NCBI RefSeq assembly: GCF_000688475.1
Contig: NZ_JIAN01000008.1
Location: forward strand, 248,001 to 312,000
Length of the DNA stretch: 64,000 bases
Source: Cellulomonas sp. URHE0023
Lineage (GTDB): Bacteria > Actinomycetota > Actinomycetes > Actinomycetales > Cellulomonadaceae
Reading direction: 5' to 3'
Of the stretch, positions 18,241 through 27,718 are shown in pieces. How positions within the stretch are numbered: the stretch's first letter is position 1; each line of letters starts with the position of its first letter. Both the position numbers and the translations under genes were made by a program. The notes beneath the pieces were generated by a model. That model saw only the letters and a program-made list of their open reading frames with translations, ran no database searches and was not told the DNA's origin.

Positions 18241-20090
18241 CAGTACTTGCGCTCCATCGGCTGGTAGCGGGTCACCGTGACGGGCTTGGAGCCCAGCACG
18301 AGCTGGTAGTCCTCGAACACGGTGCTGTGCGCGAACGCGCCCTTGTGATCGCCGTCGCCGTCGGCGCCCCAGAGGCGCTTGCCCTTGACCGGCAACGGGC
18401 GTCGATACGCCATCGTGTGCAGCATGTAGTTCTTGTCGTCGCGGTCCGGGAAGTCCTCCCGGAAGTGCCCGCCACGCGACTCGTTGCGGTTGAGGGCACC
18501 GACCACGACGGTCTCGGCGATGTCCAGGAGGAAGCCGAGCTCGACGGCCTCGAGCAGGTCGGTGTTGAACATCCGGCTCTTGTCCTGGACGCTCACGTGC
18601 CGGAACCGCCGCTGCAGGTCCTTGATGTCGTCGAGCGCCTGCGTCAGCGACTCCTTGGTGCGGAACACCTGCGCATTGAGGTCCATCGACTCCTGGAGCG
18701 CCTTGCGCAGGTCCGCCACGCGCTCGCCCTCGGACCGCGTCCGGATCTCCTCGAGACCAGCCACCACGGAGTCAGCGGCGCCCTCGGGCAGCTCGACCCA
18801 GGACGCCTGGAGCGCGTAGGCGGCGGCGGAGATCCCGGCCCGCTTGCCGAACACGTTGATGTCGAGCAGCGAGTTGGTGCCCAGGCGGTTGGAGCCGTGC
18901 ACGCTCACGCACGCAACCTCGCCCGCGGCGTACAGGCCACGGATGACGTCGGTCTGGTTTCGCAGCACCTCGGCCTCGATGTTGGTGGGGATGCCACCCA
19001 TCGCGTAGTGCGCGGTCGGGTACACGGGCACCGGCTCCGTGTACGGCTCGATGCCGAGGTAGGTGCGGGCGAACTCGGTGATGTCCGGGAGCTTGGCGTC
19101 GATGTGCGCCGGCTCGAGGTGCGTCAGGTCGAGCAGCACGTAGTCCTTGTTGGGACCGGCGCCCCTGCCTTCACGGACCTCGTTCGCCATCGACCGAGCG
19201 ACGATGTCGCGCGGCGCCAGGTCCTTGATCGTGGGGGCGTAGCGCTCCATGAAGCGCTCGCCCTCGGAGTTGCGCAGGATGCCGCCCTCGCCACGGGCCG
19301 CCTCGGACAGCAGGATGCCCAGGCCGGCCAGGCCGGTTGGGTGGAACTGGAAGAACTCCATGTCCTCGAGCGGGATGCCACGGCGGTAGGCGAGCGCCAT
19401 GCCGTCGCCGGTGAGGGTGTGGGCGTTCGACGTCGTCTTGTAGATCTTGCCGGCACCGCCCGTGGCCAGGACCACGGACTTGGCCCGGAAGACGTGGATC
19501 TCGCCGGTGGCCAGCTCGTAGGCGACGACGCCCGAGACGTTGACCTCCTCGCCCTCGGCCACGTGGCCGGCGGCGAGGTCGTGGTCGACCAGAAGGTCGA
19601 GGACGTAGAACTCGTTGAAGAACTCGACCTCGTTCTTGACGCACTGCTGGTAGAGCGTCTGCAGGATCATGTGGCCCGTGCGGTCCGCGGCGTAGCAGGA
19701 CCGGCGCACCGCGGCCTCGCCGTGGTTACGCGTGTGCCCGCCGAAGCGCCGCTGGTCGATCCTGCCCTCGGGCGTGCGGTTGAACGGCAGGCCCATCTTC
19801 TCCAGGTCGAGCACCGCGTCGATGGCCTCCTTGGCCATGACCTCGGCGGCGTCCTGGTCGACCAGGTAGTCGCCGCCCTTGACGGTGTCGAACGTGTGCC
19901 ACTCCCAGTTGTCCTCCTCGACGTTGGCCAGTGCGGCGCACATGCCGCCCTGCGCCGCACCCGTGTGGGAGCGCGTCGGGTAGAGCTTGGAGATCACGGC
20001 GGTGCGTACGCGCGTCGAGGACTCGAGCGCGGCGCGCATCCCTGCGCCGCCGGCGCCGACGATCACGACGTCGTACTGGTGGGTCTGCAT
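18240..20090 (-). CDS. sdhA: Succinate dehydrogenase flavoprotein subunit
   Basis: 616 residues. It oxidises succinate to fumarate in the TCA cycle at the inner face of the membrane. The FAD-binding [11 protein letters not shown] is at the N-terminus, followed by SHTGAAQGG, whose His is the covalent FAD attachment site. HPTG and the catalytic-loop region [10 protein letters not shown] are present, as is the C-terminal [16 protein letters not shown]. 36 bp separate it from sdhD; all four sdh genes run in the order C-D-A-B. Confidence 0.97.
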   Translation of the reverse strand: MQTHQYDVVIVGAGGAGMRAALESSTRVRTAVISKLYPTRSHTGAAQGGMCAALANVEEDNWEWHTFDTVKGGDYLVDQDAAEVMAKEAIDAVLDLEKMGLPFNRTPEGRIDQRRFGGHTRNHGEAAVRRSCYAADRTGHMILQTLYQQCVKNEVEFFNEFYVLDLLVDHDLAAGHVAEGEEVNVSGVVAYELATGEIHVFRAKSVVLATGGAGKIYKTTSNAHTLTGDGMALAYRRGIPLEDMEFFQFHPTGLAGLGILLSEAARGEGGILRNSEGERFMERYAPTIKDLAPRDIVARSMANEVREGRGAGPNKDYVLLDLTHLEPAHIDAKLPDITEFARTYLGIEPYTEPVPVYPTAHYAMGGIPTNIEAEVLRNQTDVIRGLYAAGEVACVSVHGSNRLGTNSLLDINVFGKRAGISAAAYALQASWVELPEGAADSVVAGLEEIRTRSEGERVADLRKALQESMDLNAQVFRTKESLTQALDDIKDLQRRFRHVSVQDKSRMFNTDLLEAVELGFLLDIAETVVVGALNRNESRGGHFREDFPDRDDKNYMLHTMAYRRPLPVKGKRLWGADGDGDHKGAFAHSTVFEDYQLVLGSKPVTVTRYQPMERKY

Positions 20091-20126
20091 CGGGGTCGAT
20101 GCCTTCCTGTTTCTTGGGGGGAGGGC

Positions 20127-20585
20127 TCAGGCCGTGCAGAAGGACGGCAGCAAGGCAGCCGGTGCGTCGGTCGGGCACGGGTCGAACGTGAAGATCACCA
20201 GCGTGCCCAGGACGACGACGACCATGAACGCGAGGTAGAGCAGGACCTTGAGCGCGAGCCGCAGCCCGTCACGCTCGGCGTAGTCGTTGACGATCGTGCG
20301 CACGCCGTTGGTGCCGTGGATCATCGCCAGCCAGAGCATGAGCAGGTCCCAGACCTGCCAGAACGGCGACGCCCACTTGCCGGCGACGAAGCCGAAGTCG
20401 ATCGCCTTGACGCCATCGCCGGCGACGAGGTTGACGAACAGGTGCCCGAAGATCAGGACCAGCAGGATGACGCCGGACGCGCGCATGAACACCCAGCCGT
20501 ACAGCTCGGTGTTCCCACGGGTCGTCAGCCGGGAGGGGCGGGCCCTGGGAGCGCGTGGCGCCTTCGGGTCGGCGATGGCGCTCAT
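20127..20585 (-). CDS. sdhD: Succinate dehydrogenase membrane anchor subunit
   Basis: 152 residues with three membrane helices; the first contains FMRASGVILLVLIFGHLFVNLV, with the His expected near the heme or quinone site. A second conserved stretch is MIHGTNGVRTIVNDYAERDG. It anchors SdhAB and takes part in quinone reduction with SdhC. The ATG overlaps the sdhC stop by one base; an in-frame GTG one codon earlier (20588) is an equally possible start. Confidence 0.92.
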   Translation of the reverse strand: MSAIADPKAPRAPRARPSRLTTRGNTELYGWVFMRASGVILLVLIFGHLFVNLVAGDGVKAIDFGFVAGKWASPFWQVWDLLMLWLAMIHGTNGVRTIVNDYAERDGLRLALKVLLYLAFMVVVVLGTLVIFTFDPCPTDAPAALLPSFCTA

Positions 20586-20992
20586 CACTCGCCCCCGAAC
20601 ACGTGCATCAGGTGGCGGGGCAGGAACCCGGCCATCGTCACGACGAACAGGCCGAGGACGATCCAGAGCATCACGCGCTGGTACCTCGGACCCTTGGCCC
20701 AGAAGTCCACGAGCACGATCCGGATGCCGTTGAACGCGTGGAACACGATCGCGGCGACGAGGCCGGCCTCACCGAGTCCCATGATCGGGTTCTTGTAGGT
20801 GCCGATCACGTCGTTGTACGAGCCCGGGGAGACGCGGACCAGAGCCGTGTCGAGGACGTGCACGAGGAGGAAGAAGAAGATCGCGACGCCGGTGACGCGG
20901 TGCGCGACCCACGACCACATGCCTTCTCGCCCTCGATAGAGCGTTCCGGCGGGCGCTTTGCGCTTCACCGGCGCATCGGGCGCTGCGGACAC
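20585..20992 (-). CDS. sdhC: Succinate dehydrogenase cytochrome b556 subunit
   Basis: 135 residues with three membrane helices. The first holds WSWVAHRVTGVAIFFFLLVHVLDTALV with Ser, Arg and His residues typical of the SdhC quinone site and heme ligation. The GTG start is chosen because AGGAGG lies 8 nt upstream; longer frames run into the intergenic region. First gene of sdhCDAB. Confidence 0.92.
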   Translation of the reverse strand: MSAAPDAPVKRKAPAGTLYRGREGMWSWVAHRVTGVAIFFFLLVHVLDTALVRVSPGSYNDVIGTYKNPIMGLGEAGLVAAIVFHAFNGIRIVLVDFWAKGPRYQRVMLWIVLGLFVVTMAGFLPRHLMHVFGGE

Positions 20993-21044
20993 TGGGGAAT
21001 CCTCCTGGCGAGTCAGCGGTGGGACGACAGCGTCCCTAGACCTG

Positions 21045-21058
21045 TCCACTGTAGTGAA
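21045..21058. promoter_or_regulatory. Inverted repeat in the sdh promoter region
   Basis: TCCACTGTAGTGAA contains the arms CACT and AGTG with a 2-bp centre. It includes TACAGT on the minus strand, a possible -10 for sdhCDAB, about 55 nt before the sdhC start. An operator over the promoter is plausible but only inferred. Confidence 0.35.
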
Positions 21059-21132
21059 CGACTCGGGAAGGGACGCGACGCGAACGGCCCGTGTGAGGTA
21101 CTCCACATGCGGGGCTGAGCGTGCGCGATGAC

Positions 21133-21138
21133 TACCCT
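21133..21138 (+). promoter_or_regulatory. Leaderless -10 box (TACCCT) for manC
   Basis: TACCCT lies 7 nt before the ATG at 21146. It favours that start over the in-frame ATG at 21128, which is upstream of the box. Confidence 0.5.
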
Positions 21139-21145
21139 GACCCCC

Positions 21146-22255
21146 ATGTCTTCCAGCGGATCGACCATCCCAGGCTTCCACGCCGTCATCCCCGCGGGCG
21201 GAGCGGGGACCCGGTTGTGGCCGCTCTCGCGGGCCGGGCACCCCAAGTTCCTCCTCGACCTGACGGGGACGGGACGCACCCTCCTGCAGGGCACGGTCGA
21301 CAGGTTGCGCCCGCTCGCCGGCGACGCGGGGATCCTCGTCGTGACGGGCACCCGTCACGCCTCGGCGGTCGCGGGACAGCTGCCGGAGCTGGCCCCCGGG
21401 CAGGTGCTCTCGGAGCCCTCGCCCCGGGACTCGATGGCGGCGATCGGCCTGGCCGCAGCGGTCCTGGTCCAGCGGCACGGCGACGACGTGGTCCTCGGGT
21501 CGTTCGCCGCTGACCACGTGATCTCCGGGACCGACAGCTTCGAGCAGACGGTTCGCGACGGCGTCGTCGCAGCGCGGGCCGGCTACGTGGTGACGATCGG
21601 CATCCGTGCCACCGAGCCGTCGACGGCCTTCGGGTACGTCCGGTCGGGGGAGAGCCTCGGTCTCGACAAGGCCCCCAGCGCCCAGCACGTCGCAGGATTC
21701 ACGGAGAAGCCCGACGCGCACACCGCGGCCGAGTACCTCGCCACGGGCGAGTACCGCTGGAACGCGGGGATGTTCATCGTCAAGGCGCGCGTGCTCCTCG
21801 ACCACCTGGCGGCCCAGCTGCCGCTGCTCGCGGCCGGTCTGGTCGAGATCGCGTCGGCATGGGACGGGCCGGACAGGTCCGAGGTGCTCGATCGCGTCTG
21901 GCCAGGCCTGACGAAGATCGCGATCGACCACGCGATCGCCGAGCCGGTCGCCGCCGCCGGCGGGGTCGCGGTCGTGCCGGGTGACTTCACGTGGGACGAC
22001 GTCGGCGACTTCGCCTCGCTCGCCGTGCTCCTGGACGGTGGGACGCTCGGCGACCCGTCGGCCGTGCAGCGGATCGACGCCCAGGGGTCCCTGGTCGTGG
22101 CCGGGGACGGCCGGACGGTCACCGTCATCGGGGTTCCCGACGCGGTGGTCGTCGACACACCCGGCGCGGTCCTGGTCACCACCCGCGCGAGCGCGCAGGC
22201 CGTGAAGCAGGCCGTGGACGGCTGGCGTGCGCAGGGCCGTGAGGACCTGCTCTGA
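21146..22255 (+). CDS. manC: Mannose-1-phosphate guanylyltransferase
   Basis: 369 residues. It makes GDP-mannose from mannose 1-phosphate and GTP for glycan and lipid-linked sugar synthesis. The nucleotidyltransferase signature is PAGGAGTRLWPLSR near the N-terminus, with FGYV(R) and GFTEKPD further on and a WDDVGDFASL segment in the C-terminal part. There is no mannose isomerase fusion. GDP-mannose could feed the GT-C-like membrane protein upstream in the window, which is inference. Confidence 0.9.
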   Translation: MSSSGSTIPGFHAVIPAGGAGTRLWPLSRAGHPKFLLDLTGTGRTLLQGTVDRLRPLAGDAGILVVTGTRHASAVAGQLPELAPGQVLSEPSPRDSMAAIGLAAAVLVQRHGDDVVLGSFAADHVISGTDSFEQTVRDGVVAARAGYVVTIGIRATEPSTAFGYVRSGESLGLDKAPSAQHVAGFTEKPDAHTAAEYLATGEYRWNAGMFIVKARVLLDHLAAQLPLLAAGLVEIASAWDGPDRSEVLDRVWPGLTKIAIDHAIAEPVAAAGGVAVVPGDFTWDDVGDFASLAVLLDGGTLGDPSAVQRIDAQGSLVVAGDGRTVTVIGVPDAVVVDTPGAVLVTTRASAQAVKQAVDGWRAQGREDLL

Positions 22256-22263
22256 ACGGTGGA

Positions 22264-22269
22264 TAGGGT
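22264..22269 (+). promoter_or_regulatory. Leaderless -10 box (TAGGGT) for the M20 gene
   Basis: TAGGGT ends 6 nt before the GTG at 22276. Confidence 0.6.
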
Positions 22270-22275
22270 CGAACC

Positions 22276-23508
22276 GTGCCTGACCTCATCGCTGTCGCCC
22301 CGCTGAGCTCGTTGCGCCCCGCACCTACGGAGGCGGTCGCCGCCGAGCTGGTCGAGCTGTACGACGACCTGCGAGACGAGCTCGTCGCGATCCGTCGTGA
22401 CATCCACGCGCACCCTGAGCTCGGCCGCACGGAGGTGCGCACGACCGGCCTGCTGGCAGACCGGCTCAAGGTCGCGGGCTTCGATCCGCAGCTGCTGCCG
22501 GGATCAGGTCTCGTCTGTGACATCGGTCCCGGGCCGGCGGTGACCGGCCGACCACGGATCGCCCTGCGCGCCGACCTGGACGCGCTGCCGGTCGCCGACA
22601 CGACCGGTCTGCCCTGGGCGTCGACGACGCGCGGGATCGCGCACGCCTGCGGGCACGACGTGCACACCACCGCGGTCCTGGGCGCAGGACTGCTCCTGGC
22701 TCGGGTCGCCGACCGGATGACCACCGGCGTGCGGCTCGTGTTCCAGCCTGCCGAGGAGGTCCAGCCCGGCGGTGCGCTGGACGTGATCTCGGCGGGAGGG
22801 CTGGACGGCGTCGGGCAGATCTTCGCGTTCCACTGCGACCCGAAGGTCGACGTCGGGCAGGTCGGCACCCGCATCGGCCCGATCACGTCGGCGAGCGACG
22901 AGGTCACGGTCACGGTGTCCGGCAGGGGCGGGCACACGTCCCGGCCGCACCTCACGGGCGACGTGGTGTTCGCGCTCGGTCAGGTCATCACGCAGGTGCC
23001 AGCCATCCTCGGCCGACGCCTGGACCCCCGCTCGGGCGTGAACCTCACGTGGGGTGCGGTGCAGGCCGGCTCCGCGCACAACGCGATCCCCGCGATCGGC
23101 ACGGTCCGGGGAACCCTGCGGTGCCTGGACGTGCGTGCGTGGGAGAAGGCGTCGGAGGTGTTCCTGGCGGCTGTCGAGAACGTCGTGGCGTCGCTGGAGG
23201 TCGAGGTCGAGGTGCGGCACCACCGCGGCGTCCCGCCGGTGGAGAACGCCGCGAACGCGACGGAGATCCTCGAGGAGGCCGCGCGAGAGGTGCTCGGTAC
23301 CGGCTCGGTCCTGCTCACGGAGCAGTCGCTGGGCGGCGAGGACTTCGCCTGGTACCTGACCAAGGTGCCCGGCGCGATGGCCCGCCTGGGCACCCGGACG
23401 CCGGGCGGGCGCACCTATGACATCCACCAGGGAGACCTGCGCGTGGACGAGCGCGCGGTCGAGGTCGGGGCGCTGTTCCTCGCCCGTGCGGCCCTTCTCG
23501 CGGGCTGA
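22276..23508 (+). CDS. M20 family amidohydrolase / carboxypeptidase
   Basis: 410 residues, M20D type. Visible motifs: RRDIHAHPELG, ADLDALPV, HACGHDVHTT (metal-binding Cys and His), FQPAEE, and a dimerisation domain beginning near SGRGGHTSRPH. Relatives remove N-acyl groups from amino acids (hippurate or indole-acetyl-amino-acid hydrolase type). A member of this family (amiB1/amiA1) sits in the equivalent mycobacterial block near the nucleoside genes. The true substrate is unknown. Confidence 0.87.
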   Translation: MPDLIAVAPLSSLRPAPTEAVAAELVELYDDLRDELVAIRRDIHAHPELGRTEVRTTGLLADRLKVAGFDPQLLPGSGLVCDIGPGPAVTGRPRIALRADLDALPVADTTGLPWASTTRGIAHACGHDVHTTAVLGAGLLLARVADRMTTGVRLVFQPAEEVQPGGALDVISAGGLDGVGQIFAFHCDPKVDVGQVGTRIGPITSASDEVTVTVSGRGGHTSRPHLTGDVVFALGQVITQVPAILGRRLDPRSGVNLTWGAVQAGSAHNAIPAIGTVRGTLRCLDVRAWEKASEVFLAAVENVVASLEVEVEVRHHRGVPPVENAANATEILEEAAREVLGTGSVLLTEQSLGGEDFAWYLTKVPGAMARLGTRTPGGRTYDIHQGDLRVDERAVEVGALFLARAALLAG

Positions 23509-23537
23509 GACGATCCGTCCGCAGCCCTGGCCGGATG

Positions 23538-23592
23538 TACCAAGTCGGTAACGTTACCTGCAGGTATACCCCTCGGTAACATATGCGTTACC
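23538..23592. promoter_or_regulatory. Palindromic operator cluster upstream of the nucleoside importer
   Basis: Three dyads built from GGTA/TACC half-sites are clustered: GGTAACGTTACC (23547-23558), GGTATACC (23563-23570) and GGTAAC-N6-GTTACC (23575-23592). A further TACC at 23538 pairs with the GGTA at 23547. The outer dyads are centred 31 bp apart, about three helical turns. A -10-like TAAGGT follows at 23603-23608, so the last dyad overlaps the -35 region, which suggests repression. The regulator is not identified. Confidence 0.7.
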
Positions 23593-23696
23593 TGGTGCTG
23601 GCTAAGGTCCGATGCATCAACGCAGGGTAGGCACAGTGTCGTGTCGAAGGGCACAACAGGCCCGCCCGGAGAACTGACGAGATTCAGGAGACGCCC

Positions 23697-24803
23697 GTGA
23701 ACAGAATCATTCGAGTGGCCGCGCTCGGCGGGGCGCTCGCGCTCGCGCTTGCGGCGTGCGGCAGTGCCCCCGAAGACGACAGCTCGTCCGCCTCGTCCAC
23801 GGCCGCGGCCGGTTCGTCGGACTTCAAGGGCTGCATCGTCTCGGACTCGGGTGGTTTCAACGACAAGTCGTTCAACGAGTCGGGCCTCAACGGCCTGAAG
23901 GCGGTCGAGGCCTCGCTGGGCATCGAGACCGCGCAGGCCGAGTCGAAGTCGGACGACGCGTACGCGCCGAACATCGACAACCTGGTCAGCCAGAACTGCA
24001 ACATCATCGTGACCGTCGGCTTCAAGCTCGCGACCGCGACCGCTGACGCCGCCACGGCGAACCCGGACGTCGACTTCGCGCTCGTCGACGCACTGCCCAC
24101 CGACGCCGACGGCAACCCGGTCGAGCTGGACAACGTCAAGCCGCTCCAGTTCGACACCGCTCAGGCGTCGTACCTCGCCGGCTACCTCGCCGCGGGCATG
24201 AGCAAGTCCGGCAAGGTCGGCACCTACGGTGGCCTCGCGATCCCGACCGTCACCGTCTTCATGGACGGCTTCGCCGACGGCATCGCGAAGTACAACGACG
24301 TCAAGGGCACGAACGTCGAGCTTCTCGGGTGGGACAAGGAGGCCCAGACCGGTCTCTTCAACCCGCCGGAGGCGCCGTTCGCTCCGGGCTCCGGCAAGGC
24401 CAACGCCGACTCGCTCGTCGCCCAGGGCGCCGACATCATCCTGCCGGTCGCCGGTGGTGCCGCACTCGACGCCCTGACGACCGCCAAGGCCACGGCTGGG
24501 ACGCTCGTCATCTGGGTCGACACCGACGGTGCGCTCGTCAACCCCGACTCCTCGTCGGTCATCCTCACCTCGGTGATGAAGCTCATCGACGCGGCCGTCA
24601 ACTCGGCCGTGAGCGACGCTGCGGGCGACACGTTCGACCCGTCGCCGTACGTCGGTACGCTCGAGAACGAGGGCGTCGGCCTCGCGCCGTACCACGACCT
24701 CGACTCGACGGTCCCGGCTGACCTCAAGGCGGAGATCGACCAGCTCAAGGCCGACATCATCTCCGGCGCCATCAAGGTCGAGTCGCAGAGCTCGCCCAAG
24801 TAG
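23697..24803 (+). CDS. BMP-family substrate-binding lipoprotein, nucleoside ABC importer
   Basis: 368 residues. A lipoprotein signal peptide ends in LALAAC (lipidated Cys21), followed by a Ser/Ala-rich linker and the Bmp/PnrA domain with GGFNDKSFNESGLNGL and a C-terminal APYHDLDSTVP. BMP proteins bind purine or pyrimidine nucleosides. The GTG start has AGGAG 7 nt upstream. A perfect stem-loop follows the gene, separating it from the transporter genes. The cdd and deoA genes downstream support nucleosides as the ligand. Confidence 0.92.
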   Translation: MNRIIRVAALGGALALALAACGSAPEDDSSSASSTAAAGSSDFKGCIVSDSGGFNDKSFNESGLNGLKAVEASLGIETAQAESKSDDAYAPNIDNLVSQNCNIIVTVGFKLATATADAATANPDVDFALVDALPTDADGNPVELDNVKPLQFDTAQASYLAGYLAAGMSKSGKVGTYGGLAIPTVTVFMDGFADGIAKYNDVKGTNVELLGWDKEAQTGLFNPPEAPFAPGSGKANADSLVAQGADIILPVAGGAALDALTTAKATAGTLVIWVDTDGALVNPDSSSVILTSVMKLIDAAVNSAVSDAAGDTFDPSPYVGTLENEGVGLAPYHDLDSTVPADLKAEIDQLKADIISGAIKVESQSSPK

Positions 24804-24820
24804 TTCGTCGTTCGCGATCG

Positions 24821-24849
24821 AGCCGGCCCAGGCACCTGCTGGGCCGGCT
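24821..24849 (+). terminator. Intercistronic stem-loop between binding protein and ATPase genes
   Basis: AGCCGGCCCAG (24821-24831) and CTGGGCCGGCT (24839-24849) form a perfect 11-bp stem with a 7-nt loop, with no U-run. It may be an attenuator or mRNA stabiliser giving more binding protein than transporter. Distance from the upstream stop is 17 nt. Confidence 0.7.
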
Positions 24850-24914
24850 TGGTCGCGTCCAGGGCCGCCAGGGTCCTACTGTCAGACCAGGTCGTACGCC
24901 GAGGAGGGCTACAC

Positions 24915-26477
24915 GTGCTGCTGGAGTTGCGGGGCATCACCAAGCGGTTCGGGCCGCTGGTGGCAAACGACCACATCGATCTCGTGATCGAACCGGGACA
25001 GATCCATGCCCTGCTCGGTGAGAACGGTGCCGGCAAGTCCACGCTGATGAACGTCCTGTTCGGGCTCTACGAGCCCGACGAGGGCCAGATCGCTGTCGAC
25101 GGCACCCCCGTGACGTTCCGTGGACCCTCCGACGCGCTGGCCGCGGGGATCGGCATGGTGCACCAGCACTTCATGCTCGTCCCGGTCTTCACCGTTGCCG
25201 AGAGCGTGATGCTCGGGCACGAGTCCACCCGCGGCGTGATGCTGGACCTGGACGCGGCGCGTGCACAGGTGCGCGAGCTGTCGGCGCGGTTCGGCTTCGA
25301 CGTCGACCCTGACGCGCGCATCGAGGACCTGCCCGTCGGCGTGCAGCAGCGCGTCGAGATCATCAAGGCCATGGCCCGCGACGCCAAGGTGCTGATCCTC
25401 GACGAGCCGACCGCGGTGCTCACCCCGCAGGAGACCGACGAGCTCATCGAGATCATGCGCCAGCTCGCTGCCGCCGGGACGTCGATCGTCTTCATCACCC
25501 ACAAGCTGCGCGAGGTGCGCGCGGTCGCGGACGTCATCACCGTCATCCGCCGTGGCGCGGTCGTCGGGTCCGCCGCACCGACGGCCGACGAGTCCGAGCT
25601 CGCCGCGATGATGGTCGGCCGGGCCGTGCTGCTCGACCTGGACAAGGCACCCGCCCAGCCGGGCGCGACCGTCCTGTCGGTCCGGGACCTGCTCGTGCTG
25701 GACCGAGCGGGCACGACGGTGGTCGACGAGGTCTCGTTCGACCTGGCACGCGGCGAGATCCTCGCGATCGCCGGTGTCCAGGGCAACGGCCAGTCCGAGC
25801 TCGCCGAGACGATCCTGGGCCTGCTGCCCCCCGTGGCCGGGTCGATCGTCCTCGAGGGCACAGAGCTGGTCGGGAAGTCGGTGCGCGAGATCCTCGACCA
25901 CGGCGTCGGTTTCGTCCCCGAGGACCGGTCGCACGACGGGCTCGTGGGCGAGTTCAGCGTCGCCGAGAACCTCGTGCTGGACCTGATCTTCGACCCGCGC
26001 TTCCGCAAGCCGTTCGGCGTCGACATCGCTGCCGTGCAGGCCAACGCCCAGCAGCGGATCGGCGAGTACGACATCCGCACGCAGGGCCCGGGCCAGCCCG
26101 CCGGTCGGCTGTCCGGCGGCAACCAGCAGAAGGTCGTCGTCGCTCGCGAGCTCTCGCGGCCCCTGCGTCTGTTCGTCGCGAGCCAGCCGACGCGCGGTGT
26201 CGACGTCGGCTCGATCGAGTTCCTGCACCGGCGCATCGTGCAGGAGAGGGACACGGGAACCCCGGTGATCATCGTGTCCACCGAGCTCGACGAGGTCAGC
26301 GCTCTCGCGGACCGGATCGCCGTGATGTACCGCGGCAAGATCGTCGGCATGGTGCCGGGCGACACCCCGCGCGACGTGCTCGGCCTGATGATGGCCGGCG
26401 TCCCGCTCGACGAGGCCCGCCGGCAGGCCGCCGAGAACCCCACGACCGAGACGATCCTCAAGGAGGGCGACCTGTGA
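24915..26477 (+). CDS. Nucleoside ABC transporter ATP-binding protein (two ABC domains)
   Basis: 520 residues with tandem ATPase domains. The first has Walker A GENGAGKST, the signature-like LPVGVQQRVEI and Walker B VLILDEPT. The second has a degenerate Walker A (GVQGNGQSE), signature LSGGNQQKVVVARE, and SQPTRGVD in place of the usual DEPT sequence. This matches sugar/nucleoside (RbsA-like) ATPases. Start GTG with GAGGAGG upstream. The stop overlaps the first permease (GTGA). Confidence 0.92.
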   Translation: MLLELRGITKRFGPLVANDHIDLVIEPGQIHALLGENGAGKSTLMNVLFGLYEPDEGQIAVDGTPVTFRGPSDALAAGIGMVHQHFMLVPVFTVAESVMLGHESTRGVMLDLDAARAQVRELSARFGFDVDPDARIEDLPVGVQQRVEIIKAMARDAKVLILDEPTAVLTPQETDELIEIMRQLAAAGTSIVFITHKLREVRAVADVITVIRRGAVVGSAAPTADESELAAMMVGRAVLLDLDKAPAQPGATVLSVRDLLVLDRAGTTVVDEVSFDLARGEILAIAGVQGNGQSELAETILGLLPPVAGSIVLEGTELVGKSVREILDHGVGFVPEDRSHDGLVGEFSVAENLVLDLIFDPRFRKPFGVDIAAVQANAQQRIGEYDIRTQGPGQPAGRLSGGNQQKVVVARELSRPLRLFVASQPTRGVDVGSIEFLHRRIVQERDTGTPVIIVSTELDEVSALADRIAVMYRGKIVGMVPGDTPRDVLGLMMAGVPLDEARRQAAENPTTETILKEGDL

Positions 26478-27718
26478 CCGACGAGCTCGTGCCGGACCAG
26501 GCGGACGCTCCGCCCGCGGCACCGCCGCCCAAGGACCCGACCGAGGACGCGGCGGCGAGCTGGTTGCGCCGCGTCTCGACCGGTGGGGCGATGGTCACCG
26601 TGCTGGCGTTCGTGCTTGCGCTCGTCATCGGCGGCGTGCTGATCGCGGCGGTGAACCCCGAGGTCACCGCGGCGGCGCACTACTTCTTCGCCAAGCCGGC
26701 CGACTTCTTCGAGGCGGCGTGGCGGGCCGTGAGCGAGGCGTACTCGGCCCTGTTCCGCGGAGCCGTGTACGACCGCGAGGCCGACACGTTCGCGAAGGCC
26801 ATCCGGCCGTTGACGGAGACGATGACGATCGCGACCCCGCTGATCATCGCGGCCCTCGGTGTCGCGGTCGCCTTCCGTGCCGGTCTGTTCAACATCGGTG
26901 CACAAGGACAGGTCATCCTCGGCGCGTCCCTGGCCGGCTACATCGGCTTCACGTGGCAGCTGCCCGCCGGGATCGCCTGCCTGGTGGCGCTGCTGGGCGG
27001 TGTGCTGGCCGGTGGACTGTGGGCCGGCATCGCGGGTGTGCTCAAGGCGCGCACAGGTGCCCACGAGGTGATCGTGACGATCATGCTGAACTACGTCGCG
27101 ATCTCCTTGCTGGCGTGGTTCCTGACCACCGAGGCGTTCCGGGTCCCCGGGTCGGCGGAGCCGAAGTCCCGCACGGTCCGCCCGGAGGCGCAGCTGCCCC
27201 TGTTGTTCGGGGACCAGTACCGCGTGACGTGGGGATTCGTGATCGCGATCCTCGCGGCCGTGTTCGTCTGGTGGCTCATGTCGCGCTCGCGCATCGGCTT
27301 CCAGTTCCGGGCGGTCGGGTTCAACCCCGCCGCCTCGCGCACCGCGGGCATCTCGGTCCAGAGGATCACCGTCTACGTGATGCTGACGTCCGGTGCGCTC
27401 GCCGGCCTCGCGGGCGCGGTGCAGCTGCTGGGGACCTCGAAGTACCTCACGGACGGCATCGCGGGGACCATCGGCTTCGACGCGATCACCGTGGCCCTGC
27501 TCGGTCGGTCCAAGCCGCTCGGCATCTTCTTCGCGGGTCTCCTGTACGGCGGACTGAGCGCGGGAGGCCGGTTCATGGAGGTCGTGACGGGCACCCCGAT
27601 CTCGATCGTCCTGGTCCTGCAGGCGCTCGTCGTCCTGTTCGTGGCCGCACCTACGCTCGTCCGCACGATCTTCCGCATCCCCGCGCCAACCGCTGAACTC
27701 AAGGGAGCGACCGCATGA
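26474..27718 (+). CDS. Nucleoside ABC transporter permease 1
   Basis: 414 residues of the BPD_transp_2 family (as in RbsC and nucleoside systems). A hydrophilic N-terminus precedes about nine to ten helices; conserved stretches include FNIGAQGQ and GAHEVIVTIMLNYVAISLL, with SRIGFQFRAVGFNPAASRTAGI in a cytoplasmic loop. GTG start overlaps the ATPase stop and its own stop overlaps the second permease (ATGA), so stoichiometric translation is likely. Confidence 0.92.
   Translation: MTDELVPDQADAPPAAPPPKDPTEDAAASWLRRVSTGGAMVTVLAFVLALVIGGVLIAAVNPEVTAAAHYFFAKPADFFEAAWRAVSEAYSALFRGAVYDREADTFAKAIRPLTETMTIATPLIIAALGVAVAFRAGLFNIGAQGQVILGASLAGYIGFTWQLPAGIACLVALLGGVLAGGLWAGIAGVLKARTGAHEVIVTIMLNYVAISLLAWFLTTEAFRVPGSAEPKSRTVRPEAQLPLLFGDQYRVTWGFVIAILAAVFVWWLMSRSRIGFQFRAVGFNPAASRTAGISVQRITVYVMLTSGALAGLAGAVQLLGTSKYLTDGIAGTIGFDAITVALLGRSKPLGIFFAGLLYGGLSAGGRFMEVVTGTPISIVLVLQALVVLFVAAPTLVRTIFRIPAPTAELKGATA

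Noticed and set aside
18207..20798. 863-residue open frame antisense to sdhA/sdhD
   Set aside because: Composition is what a GC-rich codon bias produces on the opposite strand, there is no recognisable domain, and the sdh genes on the other strand are unambiguous.
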